Below, one piece after another: positions 1-9,240 of a stretch of 64,000 nt of DNA. How positions within the stretch are numbered: position 1 is the first letter of the stretch; each line of letters starts with the position of its first letter. A program made the position numbers and the translations under genes. Source of the stretch: JABDLO01 sp041749255. Its GTDB lineage: Bacteria; Bacteroidota; Bacteroidia; Chitinophagales; Saprospiraceae. Under the pieces are notes generated by a model that saw only the letters and a list, made by a program, of their open reading frames with translations, had not been told where the DNA came from and ran no database searches. Location of the stretch: the NCBI GenBank assembly GCA_041749255.1, contig JBGTBR010000004.1:3231-67230 (forward strand), in the 5' to 3' direction.

Positions 1-1
1 T

Positions 2-3000
2 CTTGATCTTACAAGTCCACAATCAGGAACTGCCGGCGCTTTAGATGGAAATTTACTTGCTAACCAGGTTCAATTTTCAAATATCGCTCTCGCGAATACG
101 GGTACTTTACCAGCGGGTCATTATTTAATGTTGAGATGGCAAAAGTCTGGAGCAAACTCTCCCGGGCTTGCTATTGACGATTTTCAAATTTCTATTCAAC
201 AAGTTGTCGATTGTCTTACTCCTGACATAGAGAATATTATCTCATGTGATGTTGCAGGCACCATTTTAGATCTTTCAGATCAGATATCAATTCTGGGTGA
301 AGAGGTCATGGTATCGTATTTTTTCGATGGCGATGTACCTACTGCAACCAACTCTGATGCCAGCCTGATGACAGGCCAGGATGCGATAAGAGGTGCGGGA
401 ATCGGTGGATCATCATATGTAGCCGGTTGTCCTTCCGATGCGGGAGGAAACAGAGCATTTACAGGTACAGGTTGGAATATTCCTACACTCCAGGACGCAA
501 TAGATGGTGAGAAGTATTATGAATTTGTTATTGAAAATTCCTCTGTATCCAATGAATTGCAAATAACTGGATTTGGTTTTGACAATCAACGATCTGGAAC
601 AGGTCCGACAGACTGGTCATTGTATATAGGAAATGAAGCATCTGGATTCTCCGGTACCACAGCAGCATCATGTGCTACCAACAGTACATCTATGCTTAAT
701 ATCATTTTAGAACCAGGACAAACTGATACTCTAAGTCTATATGCCTGGGGAGCATCTTCCGGTGGAGGCACCTGGCGTGTGGATAATATAGAAATAACTG
801 CCACTTCAGGATGTCCCGGAAGTGCCTTTAACATCTACGACGATGACCCTGAATCTGGCGGGGTTTTGATTGAAGAGGAAGTGGATACATACGATCCGGA
901 ATTAGCAGCAGGAGAATCCATAACCGTGTGGATATCGAGAGTATGTTATTTGGATTGTGAAGGATTGGTGGATCCTGTGGAATCAATGGCTGTTGAAGTG
1001 ACGATAACCTATGCGGAAAGCCCGGAAATCGACGTAAATGCCACCAGCATGCTGGCGTGTGAAGGAGGCGATATCGAACTGATGGCCATGGGAGACGATG
1101 TTACTTCCTGGCAATGGTCAGGTCCGGATGAATTTAGCTCCAATGAGCAAAATCCCACGATTACAGATGTGGAATTTATGAATGGTGGAACATACACTGT
1201 CATTGGCAGCAATACAGCAGGTTGTATGGACACGGCTACGATCGATATTGATGTTATTAGAAGTCCACTTGCTCCCGAAGTAAGCACATATGGATTTTGT
1301 CTTGAAGATGAGAGACTAGTTGACCTTACCTCACTTACTGAATTTAACGAAGAAGAGGTAAGTATTTTGTACCATTTTGATGACGAGACTACTGAAGGAA
1401 TATTATCAAATGAAGAGGTGGTCACCAGTGGTAATGTAAATAGAGGAGCCGGATTGGGGATTCCTGCTTCCTCTGTAGATGGTTTTGCTACAGGATGTCC
1501 TTCCGGTGAAGGAGGAACGAATTTCGCCATTACCTCCACTGGTTGGGATGGAGTTACGTTGCAGGAAGCTATAGATAATGAAGATTTTTACGAAATCATG
1601 ATCACAAATGAATCAGCAACTGAAATTGTGAGAATGACAAACTTTAGTTTTAACAATGAAAGATCAGGTTCAGGCCCTACAAATTGGGCATTGTATTTCA
1701 GTTCAAATCCTTCGGGAAATACGGGTGGAACTTCGGCAAGTTGCGGATTGGTTACATTTGGCCTTTCGTTGGATTTATATCCCGGAGAAACCATTCCTTT
1801 AAGATTGTATGCCTGGGGAGCTTCTTCCGCTTTGGGTACGTGGCGTATTGATAATGTACACATGACCTTTATGTATGGAGGCTCTGACTTCACTTTTAAC
1901 TTCTATGATGAAGAGCCCATGCCTGGTGTTATTCCCATCGCTTCTGATGTATTGTCATTCGAACCCATGTCTGCCGGTACTTATTGGGTGGCAGCTCTGA
2001 ATGGGGGATTTTGTGAAAGTGAACCCGTTCCTTTTGATGTGTTTTTCAGCGAAGGCAGGCAAAATTTGGCATGTATTTCCCATGTCAATGCGGGATTAAA
2101 TGATCAATGTGAACTGGAAACGGATCCTCTAATGTTTCTTTCCAGTCCTGCGGAACCAGAGTTTATTACTGTACAGTTAAAAGACCAAAATGGCAGTATT
2201 TTACCTGCAGAAGTCATTGATGCTTCATATATAGGCCAAACTCTTCAATACATTCTCACGGACAGATGCTTTGGCCATTCCTGCTGGGGAGAAATAAGTA
2301 TTGAGGACAAACTTGCTCCTATTATCATTGCGCCGGATACTACACTGATATGCGGAGATGATACAAGTGTTGAAGTGCTGAATAACATCACTGTTACAGA
2401 TTGCTCTAATTTTAATATAATTATCCAGGATGTAGAAATTGGAGACTATTGCACAGGTGATCGGAGGATAGAAAGAACTATTTCAGCAGTTGATGAATAT
2501 GGAAATGCTTCATCATTTGTACAAGTGATCCACATTGAACCAGTACTGCTCAGTAGCATCACTGCCCCTACTGTATTGGTAGAAACGGCTTGTGGTATCA
2601 TTTCACCTGAAGAAATTTTTGCCTACACTGGAAATATAGAAGATGCTTACCCAACTATAGATGGTACACCCCTCATGCCCAATGCCTATTGTAACCTAAT
2701 TTTTGCATACGAAGATCACATGGTTCCGGTTTGTGATGCAGCATGTAATACATACAGTGCAAAAGTAACCAGAAAGTGGACAATTTACGACTGGTGCAAT
2801 GCCGGACAGGAACCCCTTATCTTTGAACAAATCATTTCTGCAAAAGACAATGAACCACCCATTGTAGATCCGGTCAGTCCGGATCCTGTAACACTATATA
2901 CTGATCCATGGAATTGTACAGCCACGCATACTTTTACCCCTCCGGATGCGACGGATATTTGCACAGATGATGATCAGCTAACCTATACATTGATGGGGCC

Positions 3001-6000
3001 TGAAGGAGTATGGATTTCGGGGTTTGTCGCTACCCATATTCCTCCGGGACTCCATGAGTTTAAATGGATGGTAGAGGATTGTTGTGGCAATGTTAGCGAA
3101 TCTATACCATTTTTAATTCATGTTTATGATCACACTCCTCCAGTAGCCCTGGTTAAGGAATTTATTGTTATTTCTCTTGATTATGACGAGATCGTAATGG
3201 ATGGAGTCGCCAGACTATATGCCGAAAGTGTTGACAATGGCAGCTATGACCAGTGCGGATCGGTTACTTTGAGAATCAGGCGATTGACAGATCCATGCCG
3301 CATGCGTTCCAACCTCTTTGGGGAATCGGTCACTTTTTGCTGTCGGGATATTAATCGGAATCATGAAGTAGAAGTGGAAGTCACGGATGCCAGTGGAAAT
3401 ACCAGTATAACCTGGGCAAGGGTTAAAGTGGAATCCAAGGCAAATGATATTGTTCTTACATGCAACGACATTGTGGTTGATTGCCATGAAGATGTAGAAC
3501 CTGCCATTGCTGGCAACCGGCCATTTGCATTCTTTCAAACCTGTTTTATCAATGCTCCGGTTATCGAAGTAGCCAGGGACAACTCTCACTATAATGAAGC
3601 TTGTAATAGCGGATTCATTGAAATCATTTACGCTGTTCAGTCTCATCCTGAGATTCGATGCACTCAAAGAGTAGACATTGTTTACAAAGGAGAATTTTCA
3701 TGTGGCAGCATACACTGGCCGGAAGAAAGCCTGTTTGTTACCGAATGCAATGACATTCCTTCTACAGATCTTACCTGGGATTTTGGTCCCTGTGACATTA
3801 TAGGTTGGTCACTGCAGACGGATACCTTTTATTTTGCAACGGATGCGTGTGCTAAGATCGTAAACACGTATACCGTTATAGACTGGTGTGCATTTGATGA
3901 CTTTGCAAAAAGGAATCATTATGACGGAAGTCCTGAATATGTTGCATTGAATTGCAATTCAATGATCAATAATGACATCAGATCAGAATCCGGCGTGTAC
4001 AGTTTTGTCGAAGTCATTAAATTAATAGACACCATACCACCGGAGCTCCTGGTATGTGAAAACCCAAGATTTCCTATCAGGGATGATTGCAGCAGAGCGG
4101 TAGTACTTCAAAATTTTACCGATGATCACACCGATTGTCCAAACTTGATTGTAAGATATGAACTTACCGTAATTACTGAAGATGGTCAGGTATTTGTATA
4201 TCAGACTACCAAAAAACCTGGAGAAATAGCTTCTATTAGCCTAACGGGTGAATTCGGAGTGCCGATTCTATTTAAAGGAAATACCAAGCATACGGCTATT
4301 TGGAAAGTTTGGGATGGATGTGGAAACATCAACTCCTGTGTGACAGAGTTTTCGATAATTGACGATAAAGCGCCTACGCCATATTGTGTTAGCGTATCCT
4401 CTGCCTTGATGCAAGATGGTTCAGTCGAACTTTGGGCTAAGGATTTTGACAGGGGAAGTTTTGATAATTGTGATAATTCCATTCTTCATTTCACATTCGA
4501 AAACATAAGTCCTGATCGTGAATTTTTAGATACAGTGCATTATTTCAATTCGGAGGGAATAATACATGATGAGTCAACTGCCAGGTCATTATACTCACAG
4601 GGTCTGGCTCAAAAATGGCTACCAGAAAAATTATCCTCAGGAAAAATTTTCACCTGCGAAGACTTCCATAATAGCCCTGTATTCATTCGTGTTACCGTAT
4701 GGGACAGTGCTTTTAATTCCGATTTCTGTACAGTTGAACTCACTTTAGCGGATAACAACAATGCCTGTGAAAGTCACTCCACGGCAACTATAGCGGGAAC
4801 GATCACAACAGAAGATGGGCGTTCCATTCAGGAAGTAGAGGTAGAACTACAGAATATCGATGAAGGAGTTATGGGTTTGGTTTCAACTGATCATACTGGT
4901 ATTTATGCCTTTCCATCGATGGCACTCTACGGTACCTACAGTATTTTACCGGGCAAAGAAGATCATTATTTGAATGGTGTAAGTACGTTGGATCTACTTC
5001 TCATCCAAAGGCATATACTAGGCATCCATCCCATTACAAGTCCATACAGACTTATTGCAGCTGATGTGAATAATGACAAAGCGATTTCGGTTCAGGATAT
5101 AACTCTTTTACAAAGGTTGATATTGGGTATTGATCAATCTTTACCTTCTGGAGTCTGGAAATTTATCGATGCCTCTCAAAACTTAAATGTTGAAAATGCA
5201 TTAAGCGATTATCAAGAATCCCGTGAAATAATTGAATTGGGAAGTGACAGTATGAAGGAAGACTTTATCGGTGTTAAAATGGGTGATGTAAATAATAATG
5301 TGGTCGTATCACTCCGGGAGAATCAGGTGGCATACCGAGGTGGGATGGTCAATTTACTGGCTGAGGATATATTACTTTCAAAAGGAGAGGAGAAAGAAGT
5401 CACATTTGTCGCTGATGCAGATGATATATATGGTTTTCAACTGCATATGGTTATTGATGGAGCAGAAGTATTAGATGTTTACTCGGCAGAAGGAAAAGCT
5501 GCACTGGTGACAGTGCATCCAACTTCAGGAGGTTTTAAAATGAGTTTTGCTGATGCTAATGACGGGTTAGACAGCAAAGAAATGATTAAAGTAGTGCTTA
5601 GAGTCCTTAAGTCAGGATTTTTATCAGAAATGATTTCGTTGAGTAAGTCATTTCATTCTGAATTGTATATTGGCCAGGATCTGGATGTATTTGCCTTACA
5701 ATTGACATTTTACGAAAAATACGGAGACAACGAAGGAGTTTTGACTGTTGGCCAAAACAGACCTAATCCGTTTGATCAGACCACAATTATCCCATTTCAA
5801 CTACCAGAAGAGGGCGAGGTAAATGTTAGGATTATAGATATACATGGCAGGGAATTACTTAATGATCACAGGCGTTATCCTTCAGGATATAATGAGTATA
5901 TTGTGGATAAAAGCATTGCGCACATGCCTTCTGGATTGTATTACTATACTATTTCTCACAACGGTAAAACCAAAGGCAGAAAGATGATTGTGATAGACTA

Positions 6001-6001
6001 A
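2..6001 (+). CDS. Giant secreted multidomain protein with T9SS sorting signal (5' end outside window)
   Basis: The frame is open from base 2, so the start lies upstream; at least 1,999 residues are present. Two homologous modules of about 170 residues (nt about 299-810 and 1351-1872) share RGAG, GCPS, ERSG/QRSG-GPT-W and LYAWGASS-GTWR-DN motifs. An Ig-like module lies between them (nt about 1020-1255), followed by cysteine-rich HYR-like repeats (phrases such as DNEPPIV and DDKAPTP). Near the C-terminus are a carboxypeptidase-regulatory-like segment (nt about 4775-4960), a dockerin-like pair with the ADVNNDKAISVQDITLLQR calcium loop (nt about 4980-5130), a cohesin-like domain (nt about 5390-5710) and a T9SS type A domain (PNPF, then GLYYYTI). 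This is probably an exported, cell-surface-attached or released adhesin-like protein. The ligand is unknown. Confidence 0.9.
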   Translation, partial: LDLTSPQSGTAGALDGNLLANQVQFSNIALANTGTLPAGHYLMLRWQKSGANSPGLAIDDFQISIQQVVDCLTPDIENIISCDVAGTILDLSDQISILGEEVMVSYFFDGDVPTATNSDASLMTGQDAIRGAGIGGSSYVAGCPSDAGGNRAFTGTGWNIPTLQDAIDGEKYYEFVIENSSVSNELQITGFGFDNQRSGTGPTDWSLYIGNEASGFSGTTAASCATNSTSMLNIILEPGQTDTLSLYAWGASSGGGTWRVDNIEITATSGCPGSAFNIYDDDPESGGVLIEEEVDTYDPELAAGESITVWISRVCYLDCEGLVDPVESMAVEVTITYAESPEIDVNATSMLACEGGDIELMAMGDDVTSWQWSGPDEFSSNEQNPTITDVEFMNGGTYTVIGSNTAGCMDTATIDIDVIRSPLAPEVSTYGFCLEDERLVDLTSLTEFNEEEVSILYHFDDETTEGILSNEEVVTSGNVNRGAGLGIPASSVDGFATGCPSGEGGTNFAITSTGWDGVTLQEAIDNEDFYEIMITNESATEIVRMTNFSFNNERSGSGPTNWALYFSSNPSGNTGGTSASCGLVTFGLSLDLYPGETIPLRLYAWGASSALGTWRIDNVHMTFMYGGSDFTFNFYDEEPMPGVIPIASDVLSFEPMSAGTYWVAALNGGFCESEPVPFDVFFSEGRQNLACISHVNAGLNDQCELETDPLMFLSSPAEPEFITVQLKDQNGSILPAEVIDASYIGQTLQYILTDRCFGHSCWGEISIEDKLAPIIIAPDTTLICGDDTSVEVLNNITVTDCSNFNIIIQDVEIGDYCTGDRRIERTISAVDEYGNASSFVQVIHIEPVLLSSITAPTVLVETACGIISPEEIFAYTGNIEDAYPTIDGTPLMPNAYCNLIFAYEDHMVPVCDAACNTYSAKVTRKWTIYDWCNAGQEPLIFEQIISAKDNEPPIVDPVSPDPVTLYTDPWNCTATHTFTPPDATDICTDDDQLTYTLMGPEGVWISGFVATHIPPGLHEFKWMVEDCCGNVSESIPFLIHVYDHTPPVALVKEFIVISLDYDEIVMDGVARLYAESVDNGSYDQCGSVTLRIRRLTDPCRMRSNLFGESVTFCCRDINRNHEVEVEVTDASGNTSITWARVKVESKANDIVLTCNDIVVDCHEDVEPAIAGNRPFAFFQTCFINAPVIEVARDNSHYNEACNSGFIEIIYAVQSHPEIRCTQRVDIVYKGEFSCGSIHWPEESLFVTECNDIPSTDLTWDFGPCDIIGWSLQTDTFYFATDACAKIVNTYTVIDWCAFDDFAKRNHYDGSPEYVALNCNSMINNDIRSESGVYSFVEVIKLIDTIPPELLVCENPRFPIRDDCSRAVVLQNFTDDHTDCPNLIVRYELTVITEDGQVFVYQTTKKPGEIASISLTGEFGVPILFKGNTKHTAIWKVWDGCGNINSCVTEFSIIDDKAPTPYCVSVSSALMQDGSVELWAKDFDRGSFDNCDNSILHFTFENISPDREFLDTVHYFNSEGIIHDESTARSLYSQGLAQKWLPEKLSSGKIFTCEDFHNSPVFIRVTVWDSAFNSDFCTVELTLADNNNACESHSTATIAGTITTEDGRSIQEVEVELQNIDEGVMGLVSTDHTGIYAFPSMALYGTYSILPGKEDHYLNGVSTLDLLLIQRHILGIHPITSPYRLIAADVNNDKAISVQDITLLQRLILGIDQSLPSGVWKFIDASQNLNVENALSDYQESREIIELGSDSMKEDFIGVKMGDVNNNVVVSLRENQVAYRGGMVNLLAEDILLSKGEEKEVTFVADADDIYGFQLHMVIDGAEVLDVYSAEGKAALVTVHPTSGGFKMSFADANDGLDSKEMIKVVLRVLKSGFLSEMISLSKSFHSELYIGQDLDVFALQLTFYEKYGDNEGVLTVGQNRPNPFDQTTIIPFQLPEEGEVNVRIIDIHGRELLNDHRRYPSGYNEYIVDKSIAHMPSGLYYYTISHNGKTKGRKMIVID

Positions 6002-6031
6002 AATTTTAGTGGGACTATTTGACTATAGTGG

Positions 6032-6062
6032 GAAGACCGGTGATCTTTGAGAGCCGGTTTTC
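6032..6062 (+). terminator. Terminator of the giant secreted protein gene
   Basis: Stem GAAGACCGG (6032-6040) with CCGGTTTTC (6054-6062), 9 bp including one G-U pair, followed by TTATTTTG, 31 bp after the stop codon. Confidence 0.6.
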
Positions 6063-6120
6063 TTATTTTGTTACTACTTAACTATCCGGTTTAAATGAGT
6101 TGTTTTGTCATGATTTTTGT

Positions 6121-6174
6121 CCCCAAAGCTTTGGGGAGTGCTATTCATATTTAACCCCCAAAGCTTTGGGGGTT
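6121..6174. repeat. Pair of CCCCAAAGCTTTGGGG palindromes
   Basis: Two perfect palindromes built on the same core, 6121-6136 (16 bp) and 6153-6174 (22 bp), separated by 16 bases in a non-coding gap. They are GC-rich against an AT-rich background and resemble a paired REP-type element. They are unrelated to the GGGCTTTAGCCC elements elsewhere in the window. Confidence 0.75.
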
Positions 6175-6278
6175 ATAGCTGAGTAGTTACCATATTTTTA
6201 ATGTTAGGCAGCATTGGTTTAAATTAGTGTAAACATTTCAGATAATTAACAATACGTAGTTAAATCCGAGAGGGTAAT

Positions 6279-6908
6279 ATGGCGGATATAAAAAACATTA
6301 TTTTTGATTTGGGAGGTGTATTATTCAACATTCATTTTAATGAAACTTTCGAAAGACTTTCATCTATTATGGGAGAAGATCTGACTTCGGGAAATTGGTC
6401 TCCTGAATTCTACGACATGTATGTATTATATGAAACAGGAAAAATAGATTCGAACCAGTTCATCCAATTTCTACAGAAAAAAAGCCATTTAAAAAATCCA
6501 AGAAGTGACGAATTCATAACAGCCTGGAATTCCATGCTGAAGGGATGGTTCCACGATACTTTCTCCGTACTTGAAAGTATTCATAGCAAGTATGAGTTGT
6601 ATTTATTGAGCAATATCAATGATATGCATTTTAATTATCTCAAAAATTCATTGCTCCATCATGGAGGTATTGACTATTTTAACTCATATTTTAAGGAAAC
6701 CTATTATTCTCATTTGTGCGGGTACAGGAAACCCGATCCTATGGCATGGCTTCAAATCCTTGAAGAAAATGGCCTGGAACCTGCTCATACTTTATTCATC
6801 GATGATACTGCAGAGCACGTCGAAGCGGCTAACAGCTGCGGTATATGGGCATACCAATACAATAGAGAGGATGATCTTCATCATTTTTTATTGAAAATTA
6901 TTTCTTAA
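6279..6908 (+). CDS. HAD-superfamily hydrolase (subfamily IA, YihX-like phosphatase)
   Basis: 209 residues. Motif I is IIFDLGGVLF with the nucleophile Asp10. The motif III lysine is K151 in GYRKPDP, and motif IV is LFIDDT with D175/D176. The second Asp of the classic DxD is Gly here, as in the FDLGxV subgroup that includes the sugar-phosphate phosphatase YihX. Likely a cytoplasmic Mg-dependent phosphatase acting on a small phosphorylated metabolite; the substrate cannot be told. Monocistronic, with a leader of about 270 bases that holds the palindrome pair. Confidence 0.88.
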   Translation: MADIKNIIFDLGGVLFNIHFNETFERLSSIMGEDLTSGNWSPEFYDMYVLYETGKIDSNQFIQFLQKKSHLKNPRSDEFITAWNSMLKGWFHDTFSVLESIHSKYELYLLSNINDMHFNYLKNSLLHHGGIDYFNSYFKETYYSHLCGYRKPDPMAWLQILEENGLEPAHTLFIDDTAEHVEAANSCGIWAYQYNREDDLHHFLLKIIS

Positions 6909-6909
6909 A

Positions 6910-6941
6910 TTTGATTGTTAAAACAAAAATAATTATATTTG
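6910..6941 (+). promoter_or_regulatory. Bacteroidota-type promoter upstream of recX
   Basis: TTTG at 6910-6913, a 20-base spacer, then TATATTTG at 6934-6941, an exact match to the TTTG / TAnnTTTG consensus of Bacteroidota sigma-A promoters. It is the best two-part promoter I found in the window. Predicted transcription start is near 6948. Confidence 0.65.
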
Positions 6942-6947
6942 TTATTA

Positions 6948-7029
6948 CTTAAGAAAAGGTAATTCCTAAGTATTTTCGGTTTAACACCCTTTTTGGCGAG
7001 GATTCCTCTCAAGTTTCCTCGCCTTTTTT
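6948..7029 (+). ncRNA. Candidate short leader RNA / attenuator before recX
   Basis: A consensus promoter is followed after about 50 bases by a strong intrinsic terminator that lies before the recX start codon. A transcript from this promoter would be about 80 nt if it stops there, and read-through would express recX. Near the 5' end ACTTAAG can pair imperfectly with CCTAAGT. No known family was recognised; it could be an attenuator or an independent small RNA. Confidence 0.4.
6995..7029 (+). terminator. Intrinsic terminator in the recX leader
   Basis: GGCGAGGA (6995-7002) pairs with TCCTCGCC (7016-7023), immediately followed by six T. The stem is GC-rich and perfect. It sits 86 bp after the HAD gene and 14 bp before recX, so it may end the HAD transcript, a leader RNA, or both. 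Confidence 0.8.
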
Positions 7030-7043
7030 ATTATAAATGCACC

Positions 7044-7511
7044 ATGAATACTCAAAGGGAAGCCATAGTTGAAAAATTGCGAAAATTTTGTCTTTACCGG
7101 GACAGGTCTCATTGGGAAGTTAGAAATAAATTATTGGATATCAAAGTCTATGGGCTTGAGCTGGAAACTGTAATGGCTCAATTGATTTCAGAAGACTTTC
7201 TCAATGAAGGGAGATTTGCAAAAAATTATTCCTCAGGAAAGTTTAAAATGAACGGATGGGGCAAAATAAAAATTAAGACCCAGCTAAAAATGAAGGGAGT
7301 GAGTGAATACAATATTCGTAAGGGACTGGAAAGCATTGACGATCATGAGTATACCATGCAGCTTGAAAAAATTCTCGATAAAAAATGGAAGGAATTGGGT
7401 GGAGCAAAGGATTTCACTACTATTCAAAAACTAATTCTTTTTGGCAGACAGCGGGGTTTTGAATACGAATTGATCAGGGAAGTCATCAATGACTGGAAAG
7501 TACCTGAGTGA
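7044..7511 (+). CDS. recX: Regulatory protein RecX
   Basis: 155 residues from ATG 7044. A longer frame from TTG 6993 exists, but it would read through the terminator hairpin, so the ATG is chosen. Helical-repeat RecX features: CLYRDRSHWEVRNKLLD near the N-terminus, DFLNEGRFAKNYSSGKF in the middle, GWGKIKIKTQLKMKGVS, and FGRQRGFEYELIREVI near the C-terminus. RecX binds RecA filaments and limits recombinase activity in the cytoplasm. recA is not in the window. Expression is probably controlled by the upstream terminator. Confidence 0.9.
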   Translation: MNTQREAIVEKLRKFCLYRDRSHWEVRNKLLDIKVYGLELETVMAQLISEDFLNEGRFAKNYSSGKFKMNGWGKIKIKTQLKMKGVSEYNIRKGLESIDDHEYTMQLEKILDKKWKELGGAKDFTTIQKLILFGRQRGFEYELIREVINDWKVPE

Positions 7512-7587
7512 AACTGGTCTTCCTTATACTCTGTTTAACATTGAACACTGGAATTAGCGTCGCACACATTTTTAACAGGCTTCTATT

Positions 7588-8304
7588 CTACACCTGAACC
7601 AATGTACCCACACTTTCACCCTGAATAATCCTGAGTAAGTTATTTTCCCGGTTGATATCGAAAACGATAATGGGAAGATTATTTTCTTTACACAGCGTAA
7701 AGGCAGTCATATCCATTACATTAAGGCCGAGACTGATGACCTTTGTAAAGGAGATCTTATCAAATTTAGTTGCATAGGGATCTTTCTCCGGATCTGAAGA
7801 ATAAATCCCATCGACTCTTGTTCCTTTTAAAATCACATCGGCATTGATCTCATTGGCACGGAGAGCTGCAGCGGAATCTGTGGTGAAATATGGGCTTCCT
7901 GTGCCGGCAGAAAAAATCACAACACGCCCTTTCTCTAAATGCCTGATGGCCCGGCGCCGGATGTAAGGTTCAGCTATTTGCCTCATTTCAATAGCTGAGA
8001 TTAACCGGGTAAAAACACCGAGGCTTTCTAGAGCACTTTGCAATGCCATTCCATTGATACACGTGGCCAGCATACCCATGTAATCACCCTGAACCCTTTC
8101 AATTCCCGCTTTCTCAGCCTGTAAACCCCTGAAGATATTTCCACCGCCAATAACTATAGCCACTTCAACACCTAACTGCACAATGGACTTAATTTGACCT
8201 GCATAATGAAAAAGAATTTCCGGAGAAATCCCAAAATTTTTTTCATCCATGAGGGATTCTCCACTCAATTTTAGCATGACCCTTTTGTATCTGATTGCTG
8301 TCAT
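7588..8304 (-). CDS. pyrH: Uridylate (UMP) kinase
   Basis: 238 residues from ATG 8304. The longer frame to 8328 would begin upstream of the predicted transcription start. Amino-acid-kinase fold: KLSGESL at the N-terminus, VIGGGNIFRG for phosphate binding, GTGSPYFTTDSAAALRA for nucleotide and UMP binding, then KGTRVDGIYSSDP. It phosphorylates UMP to UDP with ATP, the committed step to UTP/CTP and UDP-sugars. It lies just downstream of tsf, as in many bacteria, but a terminator and its own -7 element separate it from the ribosomal operon. Confidence 0.97.
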   Translation of the reverse strand: MTAIRYKRVMLKLSGESLMDEKNFGISPEILFHYAGQIKSIVQLGVEVAIVIGGGNIFRGLQAEKAGIERVQGDYMGMLATCINGMALQSALESLGVFTRLISAIEMRQIAEPYIRRRAIRHLEKGRVVIFSAGTGSPYFTTDSAAALRANEINADVILKGTRVDGIYSSDPEKDPYATKFDKISFTKVISLGLNVMDMTAFTLCKENNLPIIVFDINRENNLLRIIQGESVGTLVQV

Positions 8305-8325
8305 AATAACGATTAGATGGTTGCG

Positions 8326-8333
8326 CAAAAATA
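8326..8333 (-). promoter_or_regulatory. -7 element of pyrH
   Basis: Reverse strand TATTTTTG, an exact TAnnTTTG match. The predicted start is near 8319, about 15 bases before ATG 8304. No clear -33 element is visible. Confidence 0.5.
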
Positions 8334-8342
8334 GGACAAAAA

Positions 8343-8371
8343 AAAAGAGCGACTGAAAAAGCCGCTCTTTT
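8343..8371 (-). terminator. Terminator of the rplM-rpsI-rpsB-tsf operon
   Basis: AAAGAGCG (8344-8351) pairs with CGCTCTTT (8363-8370), with A runs on the plus strand and a T run on the reverse strand. It lies directly after the tsf stop codon. Confidence 0.85.
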
Positions 8372-8373
8372 TT

Positions 8374-9210
8374 TTACCCCAACATAACATGTTTGAAATC
8401 CGTCACAGTGAGATCTTTATTAATACTTTTAAGGTATTGATCTACAGACTGTTTACTATCTTTTACGAAAGCTTGCTCCAGCAATGTGCTCTCCTTGAAA
8501 AATTTGTTTAGTTTTCCAACTGCGATTTTTTCCAACATAGCTTCTGGTTTGCCTTCTTGTCTTGCTACTTCTTTTCCAATTTCTATTTCCTTGTCGATGA
8601 CTTCCTGAGATACCCCATCTTTATTAACAGCTACGGGTTTCATAGCAGCTATTTGCATGGCGATGTCTTTTCCTGCATCTATGAATTCATCATTGGATTG
8701 GTTAAGTCCAACGATAACACCTGCCTTATTGCCCATGTGTATATAAAAACAAACTAAAGGAGCTTCAATTTTTTCAAATTCAGCCAATTCAATTTTTTCA
8801 CCAATTACACCTACCTGCTCAGTTATCTTTTCTGCGAGACTGATATCTCCGAATTTTTTGTCCAATAAATCGTTTTTGTCTTTTGCCCATGATGTAAGGG
8901 CAAGGGAAGCTATCTTTTCCGTCATAGCAACAAATTCTTCATTTTTTGCTACAAAATCCGTTTCACAACTCAATCTGACCACTACACCTTTGGTATTGTT
9001 TTCATTTACTTTAGCAATGACCACACCTTCTTTAGCATCGCGATCTGCCCTCTTTAACGATAGCTTTTGACCTTGTTTCCTTAGTATTTCAATGGCTTTT
9101 TCAAAGTCTCCTTCTGCTTCAGACAAAGCTTTTTTACAGTCCATCATTCCGGCACCAGTCTGATCCCTTAATGATTTTACGTCCTTTGCTGAGATTATTA
9201 CTTCACTCAT
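8374..9210 (-). CDS. tsf: Translation elongation factor Ts
   Basis: 278 residues. The N-terminal UBA-like domain contains DVKSLRDQTGAGMMDCKKAL (the TGAGMMDCKKAL block is diagnostic). The core follows with RLSCETDFVAKNEEF. It catalyses GDP/GTP exchange on EF-Tu. It is 30 bp downstream of rpsB in the conserved rpsB-tsf order, and a strong hairpin follows. Confidence 0.98.
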   Translation of the reverse strand: MSEVIISAKDVKSLRDQTGAGMMDCKKALSEAEGDFEKAIEILRKQGQKLSLKRADRDAKEGVVIAKVNENNTKGVVVRLSCETDFVAKNEEFVAMTEKIASLALTSWAKDKNDLLDKKFGDISLAEKITEQVGVIGEKIELAEFEKIEAPLVCFYIHMGNKAGVIVGLNQSNDEFIDAGKDIAMQIAAMKPVAVNKDGVSQEVIDKEIEIGKEVARQEGKPEAMLEKIAVGKLNKFFKESTLLEQAFVKDSKQSVDQYLKSINKDLTVTDFKHVMLG

Positions 9211-9240
9211 TATATATATTGGTTTATGATTATTTAATTA

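Noticed and set aside
1009..1539. Long reverse-strand frame of 176 residues inside the giant secreted protein gene
   Set aside because: It lies wholly within a well-supported coding region with recognised domains. It is a by-product of that gene's codon use, as are the antisense frames inside pckA, ettA, the M14 and the M16 genes.
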